Positions 1 to 8,013 of a DNA stretch of 64,000 bases are shown one piece after another. The notes below the pieces were generated by a model. The model made no database searches. It was not told the origin of the DNA and saw nothing but the letters and a program-made list of their open reading frames with translations. The position numbers and the translations under genes are program-made. The first letter of the stretch is position 1, and each line of letters starts with the position of its first letter. Source of the stretch: Planctomycetota bacterium (GTDB lineage: Bacteria > Planctomycetota > Uabimicrobiia > Uabimicrobiales > JABWCH01); the NCBI GenBank assembly GCA_017993505.1, contig JAGOMP010000003.1, forward strand, positions 62,001 to 126,000, written 5' to 3'.

Positions 1-966
1 ATGTTTTGATTCTTTTAAAGTAGTCATAATATTTGTAACAATTGCCTTACTTACTTCCATAGGTAAAAAATGTGCCATATCAATAGCCATAAAAAAATGA
101 CCAATTCCTAAAGGGATATTCTTACCATCTTTCACACCACTTGTTTGTCGTAAATAATTTGCATCACATAAAGCAGTGCTCAATATTTCTACCATGGTAG
201 CAAGCCCATACCCTTTATGACCACTAGTACTTTCTCCTAATCCACCCAGAGGAAGAAGTGCAGCAGTTTTATTTACTAAATCTTGTAAAATTACATTTGA
301 ATCTTGAGAAGGTGCTTCACCTTTTTGATTAATCACAAGACCTTCTGGAGTAGGTTTATTCAACTTTGCTAAAACTTCAACTCTCCCTCTTTGAATAATC
401 GATGTTGCCATATCTAGTGAAAAGGGATATTCTAAATTCGAAGGAATAGCACATGAAATAGGATTTGTTCCTAACATAGGTTCAATTCCAAAAGTAGGAG
501 CTACTGAAGGACGAGCATTTGTCAATGCAATGCCAATCATGTTTTCTTTAGCTGCCATACAACTATAATAACCAGCAATTCCAAAATGATTGCTATTTCG
601 TACTACAGTTACAGCAGAACCATATTTTCTTGCCTTTTCAATCGTACGATTCATGGCATGGTAAGAAATAACTTGTCCCATACCATTTTGTGCATCTAAA
701 ACAGTAGCACTCTCTTGATCTTTAACAACTGTATAATTTGTAGTTGGCAATTGCGTTTTATTTTTAATCCTATCAATATACATCTTTAAACGTTGTATTC
801 CATGCGATTCAATGCCACACAAATCAGCCTCAATCAAAACATTAGCACAAATTTCCGCATCTTCCTCAGGAACATCAACTTTAATAAAAGCCTGTTTCAT
901 AAAATCTTTGGCTTCTTTCCAAGGCATATACACAATATCACTTACATTTTGAAAATACGTTCCCAT
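1..966 (-). CDS. Malate/L-lactate dehydrogenase family (Ldh2), C-terminus cut by window edge
   Basis: NAD(P)-dependent 2-hydroxyacid dehydrogenase of the Ldh2/MdhII/YlbC family, which is unrelated to classical LDH and acts in the cytoplasm. The frame opens with ATG at 966, preceded by a GAGAAAG-like ribosome site. Family features are visible in order: an N-terminal ESHGIQR segment, NSNHFGIAGYY in the middle, an ARPSVAP stretch, LGTNP and a glycine-rich GESTSGHKGYGLA segment near the edge. About 320 codons are present and the frame is still open at base 1, so the gene continues out of the window. It lies downstream of gmhB in the same direction, separated by an array of gmhB-end repeats. The exact substrate (malate, lactate, sulfolactate or ureidoglycolate) cannot be told. 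Confidence 0.88.
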   Translation of the reverse strand, partial: MGTYFQNVSDIVYMPWKEAKDFMKQAFIKVDVPEEDAEICANVLIEADLCGIESHGIQRLKMYIDRIKNKTQLPTTNYTVVKDQESATVLDAQNGMGQVISYHAMNRTIEKARKYGSAVTVVRNSNHFGIAGYYSCMAAKENMIGIALTNARPSVAPTFGIEPMLGTNPISCAIPSNLEYPFSLDMATSIIQRGRVEVLAKLNKPTPEGLVINQKGEAPSQDSNVILQDLVNKTAALLPLGGLGESTSGHKGYGLATMVEILSTALCDANYLRQTSGVKDGKNIPLGIGHFFMAIDMAHFLPMEVSKAIVTNIMTTLKESKH

Positions 967-973
967 AATCTAT

Positions 974-1198
974 CTTTCTCTTGTATATGTATTATTTTGA
1001 AGATATTGCAAGTAACAAATTCCACTAGTCTCAAACTTCTTAAAAATTTTATTTTAATCATTGAAAGTAAAAAATCAAAAAAGTAGTAAGCTTCTTACAA
1101 ACTTTATTTTGTATGTGTTGCAAATAACAAATCAATACGAGTATCAAGCTTCTTACAAACTTTATTTTTCATGTGTTTCAAGTAAAAAGTCAACAAAA
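974..1198 (-). repeat. Four degenerate tandem copies of the gmhB 3' end
   Basis: Copies begin near 974, 1028, 1083 and 1141 (periods about 54-58 bp). The copy at 1141-1198 contains the real last codons and stop of gmhB. The next shares the AAGCTTCTTACAAACTTTAT block, and the outer two are more diverged. Read on the minus strand, each copy resembles the gene end followed by its stop, and the array fills the spacer to the next gene. Confidence 0.75.
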
Positions 1199-1704
1199 GT
1201 AGCAAAATCTTGAAAAATTTTGTCTGGTTTTTCCCAAGTTGAAAAAATTTGCTTTAGTCCATTGCCAGTTTGAACTAAAGCTGTTTTACAATTTACTTTT
1301 TTTCCTGCAAGAATATCAATTTTGCTATCTCCTACCATCCATAAATCTTCTGTAGGAATAGAAAAATCAGAGATAGCTTGTTGCAATAATCCTGCTTTAG
1401 GCTTTCTACAATTGCAAAAATCTTTGTCATGGTGAGGACAATAATACCAAAAAATATTCCCTTGCATATCTAAAAGATTTTCTAAATACACGTGAATTTC
1501 ATCCACTGTTTTTTTTGTATATAAACCTTTAGAAATACCACCTTGGTTACTCACCACACAAAGTTTATAATGAAATTCTTTCAGTCGTTGTATAGCATTT
1601 TGAACGCCATCCAATAGACGAACTTGTTGGATGGCAGTTACATAATAACAATCATTATCAATCAAAACACCATCTCGATCAAGTAATAAAAATCGATTTT
1701 GCAT
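1162..1704 (-). CDS. gmhB: D-glycero-D-manno-heptose-1,7-bisphosphate 7-phosphatase (HAD, HisB-N/GmhB type)
   Basis: HAD-superfamily phosphatase of 180 residues, the usual size for GmhB, which removes the C7 phosphate in ADP-heptose synthesis for lipopolysaccharide. Visible motifs: LLLDRDGVL at residues 6-14 (nucleophile Asp9, acid/base Asp11), VVSNQGG in the middle, the zinc-binding loop YYCPHH...CNCRKPK that separates GmhB-like enzymes from other HADs, and MVGDSKIDI for motif IV. The ATG directly follows the stop of the upstream lipoprotein gene, so translation is probably coupled. Its last codons are repeated several times downstream. A histidinol-phosphatase role is possible since the family is shared, but no his genes are nearby. 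Confidence 0.85.
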   Translation of the reverse strand: MQNRFLLLDRDGVLIDNDCYYVTAIQQVRLLDGVQNAIQRLKEFHYKLCVVSNQGGISKGLYTKKTVDEIHVYLENLLDMQGNIFWYYCPHHDKDFCNCRKPKAGLLQQAISDFSIPTEDLWMVGDSKIDILAGKKVNCKTALVQTGNGLKQIFSTWEKPDKIFQDFATFVDFLLETHEK

Positions 1705-2493
1705 CTATTTCCCTTGGTATTTTAATTTTAAAGAATTTAAAAAATTCTGCGTATCTCTATCACCTTGAAGTTTCATATCAGGATCATGTAACCAAGCATT
1801 TAAAAAAATCTCTTCAGCTTCCTCTTCTCTACCAGCTTTATATAAACAACCAGCTAGACGAATATAACATTGTAGGCGATCTGTATTACTTGCTAAACCA
1901 CGAGAAAGTGCATTTTGATAAGCATCCAAGCCATTTGCAAAATCACCTTTTGCCAAATAAGCTACATTTCCTTTTTGAAAAAAATCAGCACCAGAATTTC
2001 TTAATCCAATAATAGTATCTTTGGCAAGCATCATCTTTTTAGTGGAAGCAACTCCTTTCATCTCTATCCAACGTTTATTATTCCATTGAGGATGCATAGT
2101 AAGAATTTGATCATCACGATATTGATAAGCTCGAGTAGCATAATCACTTCCACTGACTGGATTATCTGCAAAATAAAAAGCCATTGCAGCAATTAAAGCA
2201 ACATTGCTAAATTGTTGATTTTCTAATGCATTTTTTGGTATGGCAGTTTCTAACAACTTAGCAGCACGAGCACCAATCTCTACATAATGAATATCAATGT
2301 CAGCTGCTTGAGCATACAACCAATCATATTCTGTAGTAAATGCAAAATCTTCATGTAAATCAGCTGCTGGAGTCACAGTCATTACTTCACTAGTTGTTAT
2401 TTCTGGATCTTGTTTCTCAGACGATGAACAACCCATAAATACAAAACAAACCATACATAGTACTAGAAAAACTATTGAAATACTTCTCTCCAT
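1705..2493 (-). CDS. Lipoprotein with TPR-like repeats
   Basis: 262-residue predicted lipoprotein. A hydrophobic N-terminal segment ends in a lipobox (VFMGC, Cys at about residue 22) followed by Ser-rich linker, so it should be processed by signal peptidase II and anchored to a membrane. The rest is helical with TPR-like pairs: NVAYLAKGDFANGLDAYQNAL and RLAGCLYKAGREEEAEEIF fit the A/B helix pattern at about residues 176-235. Its start overlaps the end of the kinase-like gene by 22 bp and its stop abuts gmhB, indicating one transcript. No enzymatic motif is seen; a scaffold or envelope-assembly role is inference. Confidence 0.7.
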   Translation of the reverse strand: MERSISIVFLVLCMVCFVFMGCSSSEKQDPEITTSEVMTVTPAADLHEDFAFTTEYDWLYAQAADIDIHYVEIGARAAKLLETAIPKNALENQQFSNVALIAAMAFYFADNPVSGSDYATRAYQYRDDQILTMHPQWNNKRWIEMKGVASTKKMMLAKDTIIGLRNSGADFFQKGNVAYLAKGDFANGLDAYQNALSRGLASNTDRLQCYIRLAGCLYKAGREEEAEEIFLNAWLHDPDMKLQGDRDTQNFLNSLKLKYQGK

Positions 2494-4091
2494 GTCTTAT
2501 CCTTCCTATTAATTCGAAGTTTTATGTCTCGTTTTTGATCAAACATAATTTTACTACTAAAAGATACGGCTTCATCACGCTCAAAATTTTCATTGATACT
2601 TGTAAAAAATAAATGAACTTCATGATATCCTGGTGTTACTTCTACGACTGCAGAATTTCTTGCATCTAAAGGAATATCCTTATTATCTAACTTCATTTTC
2701 AAATCTATATCAGGATATTCAATAGTTATAGAATATCGTTCGGGCATTCTTGCTTGTACAGCGAGTCTTTGTTCTGTAGTTTGTTCCGCTGGCCTATAAT
2801 CATTAATATAATTTTTCCTTGTATCAGGCATAGGATTTTCTTTTAACTCTTCTTGCGTAACAGCACGAACTACATTTTCTCTCGGTTGTGCAGATTCAGC
2901 ATTCATTTTTTCAACTTTCTTGAACCAATCATCTGACATATTTACTGTAGTTGAGCTACTGTTAAACCATTCACTTTCTTGCCCCCAATAAATTAATCCT
3001 AAAACTAAAGGAAGTCCAATTAAAAATAAGAAAAGCCAAAAAGTATCGTGGTGACCTGTTTCATGCAAAGCATCTTTCTTTACATCAATATTTTCTATTT
3101 CTATTGCCTCAGCCTCTTTTTTTTCTTCATCTGATACTTGTATGCTTTCTAATGCACGAATCCATCTATATGGCTCAGGACAAGTTTCAAATGAACCTGC
3201 AAACAACGTTTGTTTAAATAAATCTCCTACACTTTCAGACATTTTATTCAATTGTTCTGTATATCTTTGTACTGTCAACTGTTTTGGATTTTGCAAAATT
3301 TCTTGCGAAAACAAAGCACCATTATAATAGCGAGGAGATTGTTTATCTACTAACAAAAATTCAGCAATAACAATGGCTAAAGAAAAACGGTCGCCTTTTG
3401 CATTCCATGTTTTTCTTGCATCATAACGCCCAGTCTCATCCACAACCCAAGGTGCAATATAGCCTTCTGCACCAGCAGGAAGGGATTTTTGAAAATACAA
3501 TGAACCATTGTACATACTATCCCAGTCAATTAAATACACTATATTATCATCAAAATTTAAAATAAGATTATCAGAACATAATTCTCTGTGTACACAACCA
3601 TTCTTTTCTAAAGCTATAACTGTTGCTACTAGACTTTTGGCAAAGGCAACTCGTTTTCCTAATGAAAACTCATACTTACCAGAACGAATAGATTGGCTTA
3701 TATTTTTCCAAGTTTCTCCTTTCACTTCTGGCATTAAAATAGAATTATCTAACAAAGTTGCTAGTTCATTACTATAGTACAATCCTTCTTCATTTTTAAT
3801 ATCTGCACTGGCAACAAGATAGCGTTTAGACGCTGCAATACAAGATGGTTCATTAGGAACCAAAGCTCTAATTGCTGATAAATAAGGCCTATCTAATGTC
3901 ATTTCTGGATTAAATTTTTTAATAACCCAAGTTCTTTGCGTACCAGGTTGATTTAAAAATAAACATTTTCCTTGTTGACCATCGATCACATACGCCAAAT
4001 TTTTATAACGAGGATGTTGCTGTGGAATCAAGCGGATTCCCTTAACCATAGCTGGTAGGCCTGATTGCAACCAAACATTGGTTCTTTCCAT
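2472..4091 (-). CDS. Membrane-anchored protein-kinase-like protein with PEGA-like C-terminal domain
   Basis: 539 residues. Residues about 50-290 have a protein-kinase fold signature: VIKKF (Lys58/59), VHRELCSDN in the catalytic loop (168-175), LIDWDS in place of DFG (188-192), GYIAPW as the APE-like segment and KGDRFSLAIVIAEF for subdomain IX. The catalytic-loop Asp is Glu170, so phosphotransfer is doubtful. One membrane segment lies at about 349-366, followed by a Pro/Glu-rich linker. The C-terminal part (about 455-510, with LDNKDIPLDA and VTPGYHEVHL) resembles a PEGA domain. The inferred topology is cytoplasmic kinase-like domain, single span, outer-face PEGA domain. It heads the operon with the TPR lipoprotein and gmhB. 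Confidence 0.72.
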   Translation of the reverse strand: MERTNVWLQSGLPAMVKGIRLIPQQHPRYKNLAYVIDGQQGKCLFLNQPGTQRTWVIKKFNPEMTLDRPYLSAIRALVPNEPSCIAASKRYLVASADIKNEEGLYYSNELATLLDNSILMPEVKGETWKNISQSIRSGKYEFSLGKRVAFAKSLVATVIALEKNGCVHRELCSDNLILNFDDNIVYLIDWDSMYNGSLYFQKSLPAGAEGYIAPWVVDETGRYDARKTWNAKGDRFSLAIVIAEFLLVDKQSPRYYNGALFSQEILQNPKQLTVQRYTEQLNKMSESVGDLFKQTLFAGSFETCPEPYRWIRALESIQVSDEEKKEAEAIEIENIDVKKDALHETGHHDTFWLFLFLIGLPLVLGLIYWGQESEWFNSSSTTVNMSDDWFKKVEKMNAESAQPRENVVRAVTQEELKENPMPDTRKNYINDYRPAEQTTEQRLAVQARMPERYSITIEYPDIDLKMKLDNKDIPLDARNSAVVEVTPGYHEVHLFFTSINENFERDEAVSFSSKIMFDQKRDIKLRINRKDKTWREVFQ

Positions 4092-4168
4092 AACTCATTC
4101 TCCTAAATAAACAATTCTGATAACAACAAGCAAATTCCCCTGGGTATTTTTCTAGAGCAATCCCTGTC

Positions 4169-5560
4169 TTAACCATGGATTGCCCAACCCTCAACTTGGC
4201 GCATTCCTTCCATCACAGCTTCAGATAATGTAGGATGAGCGTGGATCATGCGAGCCACTTCCTCTGGGGAAATTTTGGCAACCTTGGCCAATAAAATTTC
4301 ATGAATCAATTCTGTAGCTTCAGCACCAACAATCGATGCACCTAAAATTTCTTTAGTATCTGGCACATACAATATTTTTACAAAACCATCACTTTGATCA
4401 ATGGCTATAGATTTGCCAACACCTCTATAAGAAAAGACAGCTTTTTCATATGAAATATTTTTTTCTTGCAACATCTTTTCTTTCATTCCAAAACTACCAA
4501 TTTGTGGCTCACAATATACAGCTGAAGGTATTGTATTTATATCAACAATAGATTCAGATTTGCCAGATGCCATACATTCCACAGCAAGTTCTGCTTCTTT
4601 AGATGCAACATGAGCTAATAAAGGCGTTGCTACAATGTCACCTACAGCAAAAATACTATCTACACTCGTTCGATAAGAATCACGAACAGGAATAAATCCA
4701 CGATCTAATTGAATATTGACATTTTCTAATCCAAGTTCATCAGTATTGGGAGTACGACCTACACCAACTAGCACTTTTTCTACGTCTAAAGAAAACTCTT
4801 TCCCGTCTTTCCCTTTAAAATCAATAGAAATAGCATCTTCTTTTATATGGCAAGTTTGTGCAAATGTACTAGTGTACATCTTAATTCTACGTTTTTGAAA
4901 ACTCTTGGCCAAAACTTCAGCAACATCTTCATCTTCCAAAGGCAAAATATGATCCATTGCTTCTGCAATATGAACTTCTATACCAAAAGCATTCATGACA
5001 TGGGCAAATTCAATGCCAATAGCACCAGCACCTAAAATTAATATACTTTTAGGCAACTTATCCATCATTAAAAAACCATTGGAAGATAAAATATGCGTTT
5101 CATCAACAGGAAATGTTGGTAAAGATTTTGGACGTGAACCAGTAGCTAACAAAATAAATCGAGACGATATAACACGACCATCAGATAAAGAAACAGAATG
5201 TGGGTCTTGCACTTTACCTTTTGCATAAATCACTTCAATATTATTTTTTTTCATCAAAAATTGAATGCCTTTAGATAAACGATCAGCAACTTGACGTGAT
5301 TTTTTCTGCACCTTACTATAATCAAAGCCAGTGCGATCTACAGTTACACCCCAACTTTCACATAACTTCAAATTCATAAAACAACTACTTTGATAAATTA
5401 AAGATTTTGAAGGAATACAGCCTAGATTTAAGCAAACACCACCTAATTTATCTTGTTCTACAACTACACATTTCAAACCCAATTGAGAAGCTCGGATAGC
5501 TCCTACATATCCTGCTGGACCGCCTCCCAAAATAATAACGTCATAATCATATTTTTGCAT
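4169..5560 (-). CDS. lpdA: Dihydrolipoamide dehydrogenase (E3)
   Basis: FAD- and NAD-dependent disulfide reductase that reoxidises dihydrolipoamide of 2-oxoacid dehydrogenase complexes or the glycine cleavage system. At 463 residues it has the usual length. Motifs: IILGGGPAGY for FAD near the N-terminus, GGVCLNLGCIPSK with the redox-active CxxxxC, ILGAGAIGIEF for NAD, IFAVGDI for the second FAD contact, and AHPTLSE with the catalytic His-Glu pair near the C-terminus. I place the start at ATG 5560 (protein begins MQKYDYDV) because AAAGGT lies 7 bases upstream and the family begins there; in-frame codons further upstream give a non-homologous extension. No E1/E2 genes are near. Confidence 0.95.
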   Translation of the reverse strand: MQKYDYDVIILGGGPAGYVGAIRASQLGLKCVVVEQDKLGGVCLNLGCIPSKSLIYQSSCFMNLKLCESWGVTVDRTGFDYSKVQKKSRQVADRLSKGIQFLMKKNNIEVIYAKGKVQDPHSVSLSDGRVISSRFILLATGSRPKSLPTFPVDETHILSSNGFLMMDKLPKSILILGAGAIGIEFAHVMNAFGIEVHIAEAMDHILPLEDEDVAEVLAKSFQKRRIKMYTSTFAQTCHIKEDAISIDFKGKDGKEFSLDVEKVLVGVGRTPNTDELGLENVNIQLDRGFIPVRDSYRTSVDSIFAVGDIVATPLLAHVASKEAELAVECMASGKSESIVDINTIPSAVYCEPQIGSFGMKEKMLQEKNISYEKAVFSYRGVGKSIAIDQSDGFVKILYVPDTKEILGASIVGAEATELIHEILLAKVAKISPEEVARMIHAHPTLSEAVMEGMRQVEGWAIHG

Positions 5561-5621
5561 ACTAAGACCTTTCAAAATTACTTCTCGCATACTATATTGA
5601 ATCATAGAATATTACATACTA

Positions 5622-5755
5622 TACTCTATGGAATTAAAGCATGAAATACTCTATGGAATTACACCATGAAAGATTATAATTCATTGAATTATGAAATACT
5701 ATAATACATATAGAATATATAATCAAATATTATAATACATATAGAATATACAACA
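5622..5755. repeat. Short AT-rich tandem duplications upstream of lpdA
   Basis: A 25-bp unit (TACTCTATGGAATTA...) is repeated at 5622 and 5647. A 31-bp period repeat containing ATAATACATATAGAATATA starts at 5701 and 5732. The gap between lpdA and rpe otherwise holds AT-rich sequence and the rpe promoter; no gene is seen. Confidence 0.7.
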
Positions 5756-5858
5756 AATTCAAGAAACTCTCAATAACAAATTTATATTATTCAAAAACAA
5801 ATACAATAATAATAATATCATTTTATCTACAAAAGAAAATAAGTTCCCCATTTTCTTA

Positions 5859-5887
5859 TTGACTTATAAAACAAATATATCTATGAT
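5859..5887 (+). promoter_or_regulatory. Sigma-70-type promoter for rpe
   Basis: TTGACT (5859-5864), a 17-bp spacer and TATGAT (5882-5887) lie about 110 bp upstream of the rpe start. The match to the housekeeping consensus and the ideal spacing make this one of the clearest promoters in the window. Confidence 0.65.
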
Positions 5888-5996
5888 AAAATCATCCATT
5901 AAAATTTTTCATAAAACCTATTAAATATACATGCAATATGAAAAATCATCCATAATAAAGATCAACGAAGATCAACAAATATCAGGTGAAAAAAAA

Positions 5997-6653
5997 ATGA
6001 ATTCTATATATATTGCCCCCTCTATTTTATCTGCTGATTTTGCAAAATTAGGGGAAGAAATTCAATTAGTAGCTCAAGCTGGTGCAGATATAATCCATAT
6101 AGACGTTATGGACGGTCATTTTGTACCAAATATTACTATTGGTCCTTGTGTTATTCAATCCTTAAGAAAAATCACACCACTTCCATTAGATGTACATCTC
6201 ATGATCTCTAATCCAGAAAAATACATATCTGATTTTATACAAGCAGGAAGCGATTGGATTACCTTTCATTTAGAAACAACTCAAAATCCAAGACAACTCA
6301 TTCAAAAAATTCACGAATCTAATCGAAAAGCTGGAATTTCCATAAAACCAAACACACCAGTACAAGAAATTTTCCCTTACTTATCAGATCTAGACCTAGT
6401 TCTTATCATGTCCGTAGAACCTGGATTTGGTGGACAAGAATTTCAACAACAAGCTTTAGAAAAATCAAAAGCCATACGCCAACAAAATAAAAATATCCTC
6501 ATTAGCATGGATGGCGGAATCAACTTACAAACTGCTCCATTAGCTATTCAAGCTGATGTAAACATCTTAGTTGCTGGTTCTGCTATTTTTAACACATCTA
6601 ACTACAAAGAAACAATTCAAAAATTTAAAAACATCATTGCAGAATTTTCTTAA
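5997..6653 (+). CDS. rpe: Ribulose-phosphate 3-epimerase
   Basis: Interconverts ribulose-5-phosphate and xylulose-5-phosphate in the pentose phosphate pathway. 218 residues, the normal family length, TIM barrel. Signatures: IAPSILSADFAKLGEE at the N-terminus, HIDVMDGHFVPNIT with metal-binding His/Asp, LDVHLMI, VEPGFGGQEF in the loop before the second catalytic Asp, and SMDGGIN. The start is ATG 5997, with AGGTGA 8 bases upstream; the frame is open further up but that extension is not rpe-like. Its last codons and stop are part of a 59-bp tandem duplication. Confidence 0.95.
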   Translation: MNSIYIAPSILSADFAKLGEEIQLVAQAGADIIHIDVMDGHFVPNITIGPCVIQSLRKITPLPLDVHLMISNPEKYISDFIQAGSDWITFHLETTQNPRQLIQKIHESNRKAGISIKPNTPVQEIFPYLSDLDLVLIMSVEPGFGGQEFQQQALEKSKAIRQQNKNILISMDGGINLQTAPLAIQADVNILVAGSAIFNTSNYKETIQKFKNIIAEFS

Positions 6654-6760
6654 AAATAACTACATAAATAAATTTATTTTCAACGCTGATCATAGTGAAA
6701 AAATTTTCTCAAAAATAACTATGTAAATAAATTTATTTTCATTATTATCTCTAAAAAATC
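6644..6760 (+). repeat. 59-bp tandem duplication over the rpe stop codon
   Basis: ATTTTCT(T/C)AAAAATAACTA...AAATAAATTTATTTTCA occurs at 6644 and again at 6703. The first copy holds the last codons and stop of rpe. A further short related segment (CATAGTTGAAAAATT...GCGGAAA) occurs at about 6758 and again inside the next gene at about 6937. Confidence 0.75.
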
Positions 6761-6869
6761 ATAGTTGAAAAATTATGGAGGCGGAAATCTTCAACCATCA
6801 ACAAGAAATACAGCAACCATTTTATATTTTTACTTATACATTTCATAAAAAATATAAAAAGGGAAAACT

Positions 6870-7736
6870 ATGAACAAAAAAAGAAAAAAACTCACCAAGT
6901 CTCACTCTGATCACTACAACATCGCTGATAAATTCATAGTTGAAAAATTCATGAATGCGGAAAACATTGACAGACAATGTAATAACCACACTATCAATCA
7001 AAAAATTTCTCCAGAACAATCTGTAAATCCTATTGGATTCCAATTCTTACGTAAAAAACAATATACATGTGGGAAACAAACATACACAATTGAAGAATAT
7101 CTACATACAGCTACCAATATTGAATTCAGCCTTATTCCAAAAGGCGATTTTTATATGGGAAGCAATGATTCCAAATTTTCCAAACCTGTAAGAAAAGGAA
7201 GCATCACAAAATCTTATTTAATGGCAAAATATCCTTGTACAGAAGAACAATGGGAAAATGTTATGAAAGATACAAAAATAACAACACCTCATGCTCCCAT
7301 AGTTCAAATTTCTTGGGATCAATGCATAGAATTTTGTAAAAAAACTGGCTTACAACTTCCTAATGAAATTCAATGGGAATACGCTTGTCGAGCAGGTAGC
7401 ACCACTCGTTGGTCATTTGGAGACAACATGGCAGATCTCACAGACTACGCTTGGGTAAAAAGCAACTCTAACAAACAAATCCAAGAAGTCGGACTTAAAA
7501 AACCTAATGCATTTGGACTCTATGACATGCATGGAAATATATGGGAATGGTGCGAAGACATTTGGAAAATCAACTACCATGAATCAAAAGAAATCATAAA
7601 TCCCTTAGCTCATACTATAAGAGGCGGCAGTTTCAACTTTCCAAGCCTCTTTTCTACATCAGCAGCACGTTCCTATCATGTAAAATACAACTACCACATT
7701 GGCTTTCGAGTATCGTACTACGACAATACCTTCTAA
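6870..7736 (+). CDS. Formylglycine-generating-enzyme-like (SUMF1/FGE-sulfatase domain) protein
   Basis: 288 residues; an FGE-sulfatase fold fills about residues 85-288. Family landmarks: LIPKGDFYMGSND, CTEEQWENV, VQISWDQCIEFCKKTG, LPNEIQWEYACRAG, GLYDMHGNIWEWCED and the closing RGGSF...GFRV. The segment after RGGSF, where true formylglycine-generating enzymes carry two copper-binding cysteines, reads SAARSYHVKYN and has none. It is therefore probably not a sulfatase activator but one of the many binding or structural relatives. The first 80 residues are low-complexity. The start has a GGGAAA site upstream. A CCCCAG/CTGGGG hairpin follows the gene. Confidence 0.8.
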   Translation: MNKKRKKLTKSHSDHYNIADKFIVEKFMNAENIDRQCNNHTINQKISPEQSVNPIGFQFLRKKQYTCGKQTYTIEEYLHTATNIEFSLIPKGDFYMGSNDSKFSKPVRKGSITKSYLMAKYPCTEEQWENVMKDTKITTPHAPIVQISWDQCIEFCKKTGLQLPNEIQWEYACRAGSTTRWSFGDNMADLTDYAWVKSNSNKQIQEVGLKKPNAFGLYDMHGNIWEWCEDIWKINYHESKEIINPLAHTIRGGSFNFPSLFSTSAARSYHVKYNYHIGFRVSYYDNTF

Positions 7737-7786
7737 CACAAAATCAACTCTCTTCAAAACAAGAGACAAAATAAAATCACCTCATA

Positions 7787-7806
7787 GCCCCAGTTTACTC
7801 TGGGGC
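7787..7806 (+). terminator. Hairpin after the FGE-like gene
   Basis: GCCCCAG (7787-7793) pairs with CTGGGGC (7800-7806) around a 6-base loop and is followed by AATTTAATTTT. It is a plausible terminator and also marks the left boundary of the repeat array around the methyltransferase. Confidence 0.5.
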
Positions 7807-7931
7807 AATTTAATTTTCCCACCCCCGAGAATCTCCCTAGCACCCCAGAGCAACTCCCCCAGAGCAAATTTGCCTTCCCAGAACAACTTTCCAGAGCAAT
7901 TTTCACAACGAATTTCTTCCCAGAATAGTTG
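7800..7931 (+). repeat. Left array of CCCCAGAGCAA-type repeats
   Basis: About seven imperfect copies of a CCCCAGAGCAAATTT-like word spaced by roughly 11-20 bases, much richer in C than the surroundings. The same word makes up the array at 9919-10111, on the other side of the restriction-modification genes and in the same orientation. It has neither the fixed spacers nor the repeat length of a CRISPR. Confidence 0.75.
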
Positions 7932-7962
7932 ACTATAAAAAATGAAACTTGATGGATCAATG

Positions 7963-7991
7963 TAGACATTTAAGTTTAAATATTGTAATAT
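7963..7991 (+). promoter_or_regulatory. Promoter of the DNA methyltransferase
   Basis: TAGACA (7963-7968), a 17-bp spacer and TAATAT (7986-7991) lie just upstream of a strong AAGGAGGAG ribosome site and the ATG at 8014. The short leader (about 15 bases) fits an independently transcribed gene. Confidence 0.55.
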
Positions 7992-8013
7992 AATTATACA
8001 AGGAGGAGTTCAT

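Noticed and set aside
793-1086. Plus-strand frame opposite the start of the Ldh2 gene
   Set aside because: It overlaps the dehydrogenase coding region and gmhB-end repeats; composition is that of an antisense shadow.
6870-7736. True formylglycine-generating enzyme
   Set aside because: The catalytic cysteines expected after RGGSF are absent and no sulfatase gene is near.
7754-7969. Possible minus-strand small gene in the left repeat array
   Set aside because: It reads through the repeats with no recognisable start site or hydrophobic/helical logic.
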